A stretch of 64,000 nucleotides of DNA from Mycolicibacterium peregrinum (lineage in GTDB: Bacteria > Actinomycetota > Actinomycetes > Mycobacteriales > Mycobacteriaceae), in contig NZ_LZSO01000029.1 of assembly GCF_001665785.1 (NCBI RefSeq), positions 149,975 to 213,974 on the forward strand, in the 5' to 3' direction. This document shows, one piece after another, positions 42,073-49,301 of the stretch. How positions within the stretch are numbered: the stretch's first letter is position 1; every line of letters begins with the position of its first letter. Under the pieces are notes generated by a model. It was not told the DNA's origin, searched no databases, and saw nothing but the letters and a program-made list of their open reading frames with translations. The position numbers were made by a program, and so were the translations under genes.

Positions 42073-42890
42073 GTCTGCTGCAGGTTATCGATATCGACGA
42101 TCCGGCCGATTCCCGGCTGGACGACTTCCGCGATCTCAACAGCGTGGACCGGCGACCCGATCTGCCCAGTGGCAAAGGCCTGGTGATCGCCGAAGGTGTG
42201 CTGGTGGCGCAGCGAATGCTGGCCTCCCGCTTCACCCCGCGCGCATTGCTGGGCACGGACCGGCGCCTGACGGAACTGGCCGCCGACCTCGAGGGTGTGG
42301 ACGTGCCGTTCTACCGGACCGATGCCGACGTGATGGCTGCCGCGGTCGGGTTCCACCTCAACCGTGGCGTGCTGGCCTCGGCCTCGCGGGCGCCGGAGCT
42401 GTCGGTGGCGGAGGTGATCTCCGACGCGCGCACCGTGGCGGTGCTCGAAGGGGTCAACGACCACGAGAACCTCGGCTCGATCTTCCGCAATGCCGCCGGC
42501 TTGGCGGTCGATGCCGTGGTGTTCGGGGCGGGGTGCGCCGATCCGCTGTACCGGCGGGCGGTGCGGGTGTCGATGGGCCATGCCCTGCTGGTTCCGTTCG
42601 CGCGGGCCTCCTCGTGGCCCGGTGATCTTGAGCTCTTGCGGGACAAGGGGTTTCGCCTCATGGCGATGACACCCGATCCGGCTGCCGCGACCCTGTCCGA
42701 AGCGATGACGCAGCTCGAAGGGGACCGGGTGGCGGTGCTGGTCGGCGCCGAGGGGCCGGGCCTGACCGAGCACACGATGCGAGCCAGCGACGTGCGCGTC
42801 CGCATCCCGATGTCACGTGGCACCGATTCGCTCAACGTCGCCACGGCGGCGGCGCTCGCGTTCTATGAACGTGCCCGGCTCGGGAGCTGA
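42069..42890 (+). CDS. SpoU/TrmH family RNA 2'-O-methyltransferase
   Basis: A 273-residue SPOUT methyltransferase. All three motifs are visible: motif 1 NDHENLGSIFRNAAGL, motif 2 VAVLVGAEGPGLTEHTM, and motif 3 RIPMSRGTDSLNVATAAALA. An N-terminal substrate-binding region (LVIAEGVLVAQRMLAS) precedes it. It methylates ribose 2'-OH in rRNA or tRNA. The GTG start is shared with the MarR stop. It corresponds to Rv0881. Confidence 0.93.
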   Translation: MSLLQVIDIDDPADSRLDDFRDLNSVDRRPDLPSGKGLVIAEGVLVAQRMLASRFTPRALLGTDRRLTELAADLEGVDVPFYRTDADVMAAAVGFHLNRGVLASASRAPELSVAEVISDARTVAVLEGVNDHENLGSIFRNAAGLAVDAVVFGAGCADPLYRRAVRVSMGHALLVPFARASSWPGDLELLRDKGFRLMAMTPDPAAATLSEAMTQLEGDRVAVLVGAEGPGLTEHTMRASDVRVRIPMSRGTDSLNVATAAALAFYERARLGS

Positions 42891-42910
42891 ACTCGCGTTA
42901 GATTGACACC

Positions 42911-43186
42911 GTGACCGACGATTCCACGCCGTGGGCGACTGGCCTGACGGTGGCCGGTTTCGTGGCAGCCGTGCTCGCCGCGGCCATCGTGGTGCTGGGG
43001 ATGGGGCTGTTGCGTGTGCACCCGCTGCTGGCGGTGGGGCTGAACATGGTGGCCGTCGGCGGATTGGCCCCCACGGTATGGGGCTGGCGGCACCGGCCGG
43101 TGTGGCGCTGGTTTGTGCTGGGATCGGGTGTGGGTGTGGCGGCTGGGTGGCTGGCGCTGCTGGCCATCGGCCTGACCCAGGGCTGA
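42911..43186 (+). CDS. DUF2537 small membrane protein (Rv0882-like)
   Basis: A 91-residue protein with three hydrophobic helices: LTVAGFVAAVLAAAIVVLGM, LLAVGLNMVAVGGLAPTVW, FVLGSGVGVAAGWLALLAIG. GTG 42911, 20 bases after the methyltransferase stop. It matches the DUF2537 family gene at this place in M. tuberculosis. The function is unknown. Confidence 0.85.
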   Translation: MTDDSTPWATGLTVAGFVAAVLAAAIVVLGMGLLRVHPLLAVGLNMVAVGGLAPTVWGWRHRPVWRWFVLGSGVGVAAGWLALLAIGLTQG

Positions 43187-43196
43187 CGGGGACCGC

Positions 43197-44108
43197 TCAG
43201 GCGACCAGTTCTGCTGCGGTGTAGTTGGCGTCGAGCAGTCCGGCTACGGCCTCGTCGCGGCGGAACGGCCGGCCGTGGACTGCGAACATCCGCTCGGCCG
43301 TGGTGGTTTCGGGTTGCCAGCCGGTTGCGGTCAGGTACTCCGCGACGGCGTTGCGGTCGCCTTCGAAGATCAGATCTGACAGATCGTCCAGCTCCAGGCC
43401 CTGCTCGCGTTGGTGGTCGGTGAGCGTCCGGATCCGGCTCTCGGCCAGCTCGGAGTGCTCGCTCATCCAGTCGGTGGCGATGCGGCTGCCCGGGGCGCTC
43501 AGTGCGGTGATGTTGTCGAACAGGCGATCCTGGGCGCCGGGAGGCAGATAGCCGAGCAGCCCTTCGGCGATCCACGCGGTCGGAGCCTGCGGATCGAAGC
43601 CGCGGGCGCGCAGGGCCGCCGGCCAGTCGTGGCGCAGATCGATACCGATGGCGTGTAGTTCCGCGGCCGGCGCCGCGCCCAGATCGGCGAGTGCGCGGCC
43701 CTTGAACTCGATGACGGCGGGCTGATCCAGTTCGAACACGGTCATCCCGGCCGGCCAGGGCAACCGGTACGCGCGGGCATCGAGGCCGGAGGCCAGGATG
43801 ACGGCCTGACGGATGCCTGCGTCGATGGCGGTCAGGAAGAAATCGTCGAAGTAGCGGGTGCGGATGGCCATGCCGTCGGCGATCACGTGCGGATCGAGCG
43901 GTTCGGAAGCGCCGTCGGCGACCAGGTCGCCCTCCGCCAGGCGGACGTAGTAGTCCACTCCGACGGCGTCGACCAGGGGCCGTGCGTACGGGTCGGAGAT
44001 CAGCGGGTCGGCGGCGCTGGAGGCCAACGCCCGTGATGCGGCGACGCCCGTCGCGGTGGCACCCACGCCGGTGGCCAGATCCCAGGTGTCGTTCTCGGTG
44101 CGCGGCAT
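43197..44108 (-). CDS. Putative SAM-dependent methyltransferase (TIGR00027/LCM type)
   Basis: A 303-residue member of the mycobacterium-expanded methyltransferase family related to leucine carboxyl methyltransferase. Diagnostic segments: TWDLATGVGATATGVAASRA, DPYARPLVDAVGVDYYVRLA, QAVILASGLDARAYRLPWP (SAM site), VFELDQPAVIEFKG and WIAEGLLGYLPPGAQDRLF. The substrates of this family are mostly unknown. A perfect inverted repeat lies 26-47 bases upstream of its ATG. Confidence 0.92.
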   Translation of the reverse strand: MPRTENDTWDLATGVGATATGVAASRALASSAADPLISDPYARPLVDAVGVDYYVRLAEGDLVADGASEPLDPHVIADGMAIRTRYFDDFFLTAIDAGIRQAVILASGLDARAYRLPWPAGMTVFELDQPAVIEFKGRALADLGAAPAAELHAIGIDLRHDWPAALRARGFDPQAPTAWIAEGLLGYLPPGAQDRLFDNITALSAPGSRIATDWMSEHSELAESRIRTLTDHQREQGLELDDLSDLIFEGDRNAVAEYLTATGWQPETTTAERMFAVHGRPFRRDEAVAGLLDANYTAAELVA

Positions 44109-44133
44109 GACCCCTCCAGATGTATAGCAAAGC

Positions 44134-44155
44134 TAGTTATTAGCCACTATAACTA
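44134..44155. promoter_or_regulatory. Inverted repeat TAGTTAT-N8-ATAACTA
   Basis: A perfect 7-8-7 inverted repeat in an AT-rich patch 26-47 bases before the methyltransferase start at 44108. The AT content contrasts with the rest of the window and suits a MarR- or TetR-type operator overlapping the promoter. The MarR regulator at 41641-42072 is the nearest candidate, by proximity only. Confidence 0.6.
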
Positions 44156-44206
44156 AATTTGGGACGTGTGGGGTGTCAGTTGCGACACAGGGCAGGGCCC
44201 GTCAGC

Positions 44207-44248
44207 GCTGAGGAATGGGGTCACCAGATAGCCGGGATCTTCAGCACA
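44207..44248 (+). repeat. Direct repeat copy 1 flanking the AbiEi-like gene
   Basis: This 42-base segment aligns without gaps to 45270-45311, about three quarters identical, ending in the identical ATCTTCAGCACA. It is itself a degenerate inverted repeat (GCTGAGGA ... ATCTTCAGC). It lies 67 bases before the gene start. The other copy follows the same gene. Confidence 0.6.
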
Positions 44249-44315
44249 CGTAGTTGTCCACAGGTACGCGGAACGGGTCTGGCCGTGGAGTAGCTGGTGG
44301 GCGAGCATCGATGGC

Positions 44316-45251
44316 GTGGACATCGAGGACGTGCTTCGGCAGCAGTCGGGGGTGATCTCGCGTCGGCAAGCACTGGATGCGGGGCTGCAGCAGCATGACA
44401 TTCGACGGTTGCTCCGGCGCAACGAGTGGGCGCGGGTCCACGACGGCGTATACGTGGATCACACCGGACCGTTGTCCTGGCTGCAACGAGCCTGGGCCGC
44501 AGTGCTTTACGCGGCTCCGGCGGCGTTGTGCCTGGAATCTGCGTTGACCGACGAGGGCGCGGTAATCCACGTCGCAGTCTCCCGTGACCGGGGTGTGCTG
44601 GCCGAACCACACGGAGTTCGCATACACCACCTGGCTCACCTGCAGGAGCGGGTGCTCTGGCACGTCGGCCCGCCACGTCTGCGTTTTGAAGAAGCCGCCC
44701 TTGACGTCGCTTGTCAGGCTGTTTCCGAGTTCGATGCGATTGCGGTGCTGGCCAACGCGTGCCAATCGCGGCGCACTACCGCGCGACATCTACTGCGAGC
44801 CCTCGACGCTCGTCGGCGGGTTCGCAGACGACGCTGGCTGCGGGCGGTGATCGTCGACATCGCCGAGGGCAGCTGTTCGGTCCTGGAACACGGGTACCTC
44901 AATCGCGTGGAACGGGCGCACGGATTGCCCCGGGCCGCCCGTCAGAAGCGTTCGACCTCATCGGTGGGTGTGAGCTACCGCGATGCCGAGTACAACCAAC
45001 GACTTGTGATCGAACTCGACGGCCTTCTGTTCCACAACACGGCAGCGGCACGAAACAGGGATGTCGAGCGTGATCTCGACGCCGCGGCCGACGGCCGCTC
45101 AACCGTCCGACTGTCCTACCGTCAGGTTTTCGACCGACCGTGCCGGACCGCCGCGAAGATCGCCCAGGTGATGCAGCGACACGGGATCACAGTGAGTGGC
45201 CACGCCTGCAGTCCGGACTGCGAGTTCACCCGCGTTGAGCTGGCGGCCTGA
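44316..45251 (+). CDS. AbiEi-like antitoxin domain protein with DUF559/Vsr-like C-terminal region
   Basis: A 311-residue protein starting GTG 44316. Residues about 1-55 are a winged-helix AbiEi_4-like domain: QQSGVISRRQALDAGLQQHD, IRRLLRRNEWARVHDGVYVD. The C-terminal third has an endonuclease-like core, YNQRLVIELDGLLFHN and RDVERDLDAAADGRSTVRLS, as in DUF559/Vsr-type proteins; the ELD acidic residues could be catalytic. Such genes occur in many copies in mycobacteria, often without an AbiEii toxin, and none is present here. Direct repeats bracket it at 44207-44248 and 45270-45311. The function is uncertain. Confidence 0.82.
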   Translation: MDIEDVLRQQSGVISRRQALDAGLQQHDIRRLLRRNEWARVHDGVYVDHTGPLSWLQRAWAAVLYAAPAALCLESALTDEGAVIHVAVSRDRGVLAEPHGVRIHHLAHLQERVLWHVGPPRLRFEEAALDVACQAVSEFDAIAVLANACQSRRTTARHLLRALDARRRVRRRRWLRAVIVDIAEGSCSVLEHGYLNRVERAHGLPRAARQKRSTSSVGVSYRDAEYNQRLVIELDGLLFHNTAAARNRDVERDLDAAADGRSTVRLSYRQVFDRPCRTAAKIAQVMQRHGITVSGHACSPDCEFTRVELAA

Positions 45252-45269
45252 CGTGGGACAACCGCCAAC

Positions 45270-45311
45270 GCTGAAGATTTCGGCTACCTGATGGCCGCAA
45301 TCTTCAGCACA
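45270..45311 (+). repeat. Direct repeat copy 2 / hairpin after the AbiEi-like gene
   Basis: A strong hairpin: 15-base arms at 45270-45284 and 45294-45308 pair at 14 positions with a 9-base loop. It lies 18 bases after the AbiEi-like stop and 13 bases before the sepH stop, so it could terminate transcription from both sides, although no T-tract follows. It matches the degenerate copy at 44207-44248. Confidence 0.7.
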
Positions 45312-45324
45312 GGCTCGAAAACGA

Positions 45325-46137
45325 TCAGGGCTGGGTGCCCGAGGAACGCACGCCGAGCAGCACGTCCTCCCAGGCCGGAACCGTCGCACGTGCCTTGCGG
45401 CTGCGCTTGGGTGCCGGGGGAGTAGGCGCGGGCATCGGTTCGGCCGGCCGGTTGAACTGCTCGGGAGCCGCCGCCGGGACGTCATGGGCCTCGTGGGCGT
45501 CGTGATTGTCGAACAGATGCGGGACCGCGGCGACCGGGCGCAGCGGCCTGCCGAAATCGGGATTGATCAGCTGGCGCGCCGCGTCGTCCGACGCCGAGAC
45601 GGTGCCGCCGTGGGCCCCGGGGGAATAGCGGAAATGCGCGACGTTGTCCGACCGGCCGGCCTTCCAGGCCAGCTGCACGGTCCAGCGGCTGTCTTCATTG
45701 CGCCAGGCGTCCCAGGCGATCGAATCGGGGTCGAGGCCTCGGCCCACGATGGCCTGCGTCACGGTTTCGAGCAGCGTCAGCACCGCGGGCCCGTCGGCCA
45801 GAACCGGATGCGCTGCGGTGGCCAACTCGGCCGCCCGCGCGCGCTCCAGCAATACCGGATGGGCAAATCGCTCGACCCGTTCGATGGGCACCCCGGCTGC
45901 GGTGGCCAACTGCTCGACCGACGCTCCAGCACGGATCTTTGCCTGAATCTCCTTGGGTCGCAGCACGTTCTGCACCTCTACATCGATATCGGGCTGATTC
46001 GAGTTGACCTTGTCTCCGCGCATCGCGGCGCGCAACCGGTCATCGACACGCAAGCTGAACGTCTCTTTGGAGTCGTCGTCTTCGCAGATGATGCGTCTGC
46101 CGTCTACGTTCAATCCAACGACTCTGAGTTCTCGCAT
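45325..46137 (-). CDS. sepH: Septation protein SepH (DUF3071)
   Basis: A 270-residue cell-division protein orthologous to Rv0883c. The N-terminal DUF3071 domain covers about residues 1-165: MRELRVVGLNVDGRRIICED, FSLRVDDRLRAAMRGD, helix-turn-helix-like LRPKEIQAKIRAGASVEQLA and a WRNEDSRWTVQLAWKAG strand. A disordered Pro-rich segment and a conserved basic C-terminal stretch KRSRKARATVPAWEDVLLGV follow. SepH interacts with FtsZ in actinobacteria. It has its own promoter in the 92-base gap to serC. Confidence 0.93.
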   Translation of the reverse strand: MRELRVVGLNVDGRRIICEDDDSKETFSLRVDDRLRAAMRGDKVNSNQPDIDVEVQNVLRPKEIQAKIRAGASVEQLATAAGVPIERVERFAHPVLLERARAAELATAAHPVLADGPAVLTLLETVTQAIVGRGLDPDSIAWDAWRNEDSRWTVQLAWKAGRSDNVAHFRYSPGAHGGTVSASDDAARQLINPDFGRPLRPVAAVPHLFDNHDAHEAHDVPAAAPEQFNRPAEPMPAPTPPAPKRSRKARATVPAWEDVLLGVRSSGTQP

Positions 46138-46229
46138 ACCGACCTGACCTCCTGCGCGAACCCTACTGCGTTATCAGCCCGTTACCGGGCTGACACGCTG
46201 GCGGAGGGCTACCGGGATCGAAGGATTGC

Positions 46230-47336
46230 TCAGAGCTGGCCGACAACCCAGTCGACGCAGGCGGTCAGGGCGCTCACGTCGTCGGGCTCCACGGCCGGGA
46301 ACATGCCGATCCGCAGCTGGTTACGGCCCAGCTTGCGGTAGGGCTCGGTATCCACGATCCCGTTGGCGCGCAGCACCTTGGCGACGGCGGCGGCATCCAC
46401 CGAGTCGCTGAAGTCGATCGTGCCGACGACCTGCGAGCGCAGGGCCGGATCGGTGACGAACGGGGTGGCGAACGACGTCCCCTCGGCCCACGAATACAGC
46501 CGCTGCGAGGAGTCTGCGGTGCGCTTGACGGCCCAGTCCAGTCCGCCGTTGCCGTTGAGCCAGTCGATCTGCTCGGCGAGCAGGATCAGCGTGGCGATCG
46601 CCGGGGTGTTGTAGGTCTGGTTCTTGAGGCTGTTCTCAACCGCGATGGGCAGCGACAGGAAGTCGGGCACCCAGCGGCCCGATGCGCCGATGGCCTCGAT
46701 GCGGGCCAGCGCCGCGGGGCTGACGATGGCCAGCCACAGGCCGCCGTCGCCGGCGAAATTCTTCTGCGGCGCAAAGTAATACGCGTCGGTGTCGGCGATG
46801 TCGACGGGCAGGCCGCCGGCGGCCGACGTGGCGTCGATCAGCACCAGCGCGTCACCGGCCGGGCGCTGCACGGGCACCGAGACGCCGGTCGAGGTCTCGT
46901 TGTGGGCCCAGGCGACGGCGTCGACCGACGGGTCGGACTGCGGCTGCGGTGCGGTGCCCGGGTCGGTCTTGACGATGATCGGGTCGCCGATGAACGGGTT
47001 CTTGGCCACGCACGAGGCGAACTTCGAACTGAACTCCCCGTAGGTCAGGTGCAGCGAGCGCTTGTCGATCAGACCGAACGCCGCGGCATCCCAGAATGCG
47101 GTCGAGCCGCCGTTGCCGAGAATCACCTCGTACCCGTCGGGAACCGAGAACAGCTCGCGCAGTCCGTCGCGGACGCGACCGACGAGATTCTTGATCGGTG
47201 CCTGCCGGTGGGACGTGCCGAACAGATCCCCGGCAGCGGCCAGCGCGGTCAGTTGCTCCGGGCGGACCTTGGAGGGTCCACATCCGAAACGGCCGTCGCG
47301 GGGCTTGATATCGGCAGGGATGATCAGTTCAGCCAT
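46230..47336 (-). CDS. serC: Phosphoserine aminotransferase
   Basis: A 368-residue class V aminotransferase making 3-phosphoserine from 3-phosphohydroxypyruvate for serine synthesis. MAELIIPADIKPRDGRFGCG and GPSKVRPEQLTALAA are the typical opening; the PLP lysine is in YYFAPQKNFAGDGGLW; the product-phosphate region includes GNGGSTAFWDAAAFGLI. It matches the mycobacterial SerC length. It lies 23 bases downstream of the methionine aminopeptidase gene on the same strand and may be co-transcribed. Confidence 0.96.
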   Translation of the reverse strand: MAELIIPADIKPRDGRFGCGPSKVRPEQLTALAAAGDLFGTSHRQAPIKNLVGRVRDGLRELFSVPDGYEVILGNGGSTAFWDAAAFGLIDKRSLHLTYGEFSSKFASCVAKNPFIGDPIIVKTDPGTAPQPQSDPSVDAVAWAHNETSTGVSVPVQRPAGDALVLIDATSAAGGLPVDIADTDAYYFAPQKNFAGDGGLWLAIVSPAALARIEAIGASGRWVPDFLSLPIAVENSLKNQTYNTPAIATLILLAEQIDWLNGNGGLDWAVKRTADSSQRLYSWAEGTSFATPFVTDPALRSQVVGTIDFSDSVDAAAVAKVLRANGIVDTEPYRKLGRNQLRIGMFPAVEPDDVSALTACVDWVVGQL

Positions 47337-47359
47337 ACCGACCAGCCTAAAGTCGGCCG

Positions 47360-48124
47360 CTACCGCGTCAAAATTCGGGCGCCGTCGGTGGTGACGGCCA
47401 CAGTGTGTTCGCTGTGTGCGGCGCGCGCGCCGGTGGCGCTGCGAAGTGTCCAGCCGTCGGGGTCGTGGACGTAGCCCGTGGTGCCGTCGGCGATCAGCAT
47501 CGGTTCGATCGCGATCACCAGGCCAGGCTGCAATGTCATGCCCTCCCCGGGTCGTCCCGAGTTGGGGACGTGCGGTGCTTCGTGCATGGTGCGCCCGATC
47601 CCGTGGCCGCCATGGTTGGCCAGCAGGCCGTAGCCGGCCTCGCGGGCCACCGCGGCGATGGCGTGTCCGACGTCACCGAGGGTGTTGCCGGGCCGTACCG
47701 CGGCGATCCCGGCGGCCAGGGCCGCGTCCGTCGCCTCGATCAGCGCGGTGTCGGCCGCTGCTGCCGTGCCCACGACGAAGCTGCGGGCGGAGTCTCCGCA
47801 CCACCCGTTCAGGATTGCTCCGAAGTCCACCGACACCAGGTCGCCGTCGGCCAGGACGGTGCCGTCGGGGATGCCGTGCACCACCGCGTCGTTGACGCTC
47901 ACGCACAGCACCGCCGGGAAGGGTTTGGGCGCCCACCGCGGGTGGTAGTTCAGGAACGGCGAGGAGGCGTGATGCGCGGCGAGGATTTCGGCGGCGATCC
48001 GGTCCAGATCGGCCGTCGTATGGCCTGGCACGGCCTGACTGGCAATTGTTTGCAGTGTGTCGGCCACCACAGCTCCGGCCGCTGCCATCGCCTCTACCTG
48101 GCCTTCGGTCTTCAGATCGACCAC
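47360..48124 (-). CDS. Type I methionine aminopeptidase, additional paralogue
   Basis: A 254-residue M24 metallopeptidase. The five metal ligands are visible: Asp in VSVDFGAILNG, Asp in WCGDSARSFVV, His in HGGHGIGRTMHEAP, Glu in VIAIEPMLIADG, and Glu in HSEHTVAVTTDG. The substrate His is in NDAVVHGIPDG. There is no N-terminal zinc/SH3 extension. It starts at GTG 48124. M. tuberculosis has two Map genes at other loci (Rv0734, Rv2861c), so this is likely a third copy. It precedes serC on the same strand. Confidence 0.9.
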   Translation of the reverse strand: MVDLKTEGQVEAMAAAGAVVADTLQTIASQAVPGHTTADLDRIAAEILAAHHASSPFLNYHPRWAPKPFPAVLCVSVNDAVVHGIPDGTVLADGDLVSVDFGAILNGWCGDSARSFVVGTAAAADTALIEATDAALAAGIAAVRPGNTLGDVGHAIAAVAREAGYGLLANHGGHGIGRTMHEAPHVPNSGRPGEGMTLQPGLVIAIEPMLIADGTTGYVHDPDGWTLRSATGARAAHSEHTVAVTTDGARILTR

Positions 48125-48177
48125 GTGCGGTCACCCATCGGCAAACAATTCAAATCAGGCATGGACTTTTACTCGAT

Positions 48178-48204
48178 ACCTGCGGTACCGTTTGTACAAC
48201 AGGT
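48178..48204. promoter_or_regulatory. Palindromic region upstream of the diiron protein
   Basis: ACCTG-N17-CAGGT forms an outer inverted repeat, and inside it TTGTACAA (48192-48199) is a perfect palindrome. The site lies about 43 bases before the ATG at 48247 within the 122-base divergent gap. A TetR-type operator is plausible. Confidence 0.4.
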
Positions 48205-48246
48205 GGGTAGATGTAAACCTCAGACAAGTATAGAGAGGTCTGCAAC

Positions 48247-49263
48247 ATGGCTCGGACCAAGATGGTCAGGCGCTGGCGCAAGAACATGGACGTCAGCGAC
48301 GACATTCAGTACACCGACATGCTCGCGACACTGTCCGAGGGCTCGGTGCGACGCAATTTCAACCCGTACAAGGACATCGACTGGGATTCTCCGGAATTTG
48401 CCGTCATCCCCAATGATCCGCGCTGGATCCTGCCCGGGACCGACCCGATGGGCGGTCACCCGTGGTACCAGGCGCAGCCGGTCGAGCGGCAGATCGAGAT
48501 CGGCATGTGGCGCCAGGCCAACGTCGCCAAGGTCGGCCTGCACTTCGAGAACATCCTGATCCGCGGCCTGATGGAGTACTCGTTCTGGGTGCCCAACGGC
48601 TCGCCGGAGTACCGGTACTGCCTGCACGAATCGGTTGAGGAGTGCAACCACACCCTGATGTTCCAGGAGATGGTCAACCGCATCGGCATGGACGTGCCGG
48701 GCATGCCGCGGCTGCTCAAGTGGCTGCAGCCGCTGATCCCGCTGGCTGCGGGCCCGCTGCCGATCCCGTTCTTCTTCGGCGTGCTCGCCGGCGAGGAGCC
48801 CATCGACCACACGCAGAAGAACGTGCTGCGCGAGGGCAAGGCCCTGCACCCGATCATGGAACGGGTGATGGCGATCCACGTCGCCGAGGAGGCGCGACAC
48901 ATCTCGTTCGCGCACCAGTACCTGCACAAGCGGGTGCCGAACCTGCGTCGTCGGCAGCGCTGGATCCTGTCGCTGTTTGTGCCTCTGACCATGCGCATCC
49001 TGTGCTCGGCGATCATCGTGCCGCCGCGCGCGTTCTGGAAGGAATTCGACATCCCGCGCTCGGTGCGCAAGGAGCTGTTCTTCCGTTCGCCGGAGTCGCG
49101 CAAGATGCTGCGGGACATGTTCGGCGACGTGCGCATGCTGTGCCACGACACCGGTCTGATGAACCCGATCGCCAAGCTGATGTGGCGGATCTGCAAGATC
49201 GACGGGGCGCCGAGCCGCTACCGTAGCGAGCCACAGCGCGAGCACCTGGTCTCGGTCGCCTGA
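48247..49263 (+). CDS. AurF-like diiron oxygenase (Rv0885-like)
   Basis: A 338-residue ferritin-like diiron protein. Two ligand motifs of the EExxH type are visible: SVEECNHTLMFQ and HVAEEARHISFAHQ; an earlier Glu is in HFENILIRGLME. AurF-type enzymes are N-oxygenases, though mycobacterial members lack known substrates. It is followed 38 bases later by fprB, which could supply electrons, the same arrangement as Rv0885-Rv0886. Confidence 0.9.
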   Translation: MARTKMVRRWRKNMDVSDDIQYTDMLATLSEGSVRRNFNPYKDIDWDSPEFAVIPNDPRWILPGTDPMGGHPWYQAQPVERQIEIGMWRQANVAKVGLHFENILIRGLMEYSFWVPNGSPEYRYCLHESVEECNHTLMFQEMVNRIGMDVPGMPRLLKWLQPLIPLAAGPLPIPFFFGVLAGEEPIDHTQKNVLREGKALHPIMERVMAIHVAEEARHISFAHQYLHKRVPNLRRRQRWILSLFVPLTMRILCSAIIVPPRAFWKEFDIPRSVRKELFFRSPESRKMLRDMFGDVRMLCHDTGLMNPIAKLMWRICKIDGAPSRYRSEPQREHLVSVA

Positions 49264-49301
49264 AGCTCGTCCGGAAAGCGCAAGGTCTGCAGAGGTTCTA
49301 G

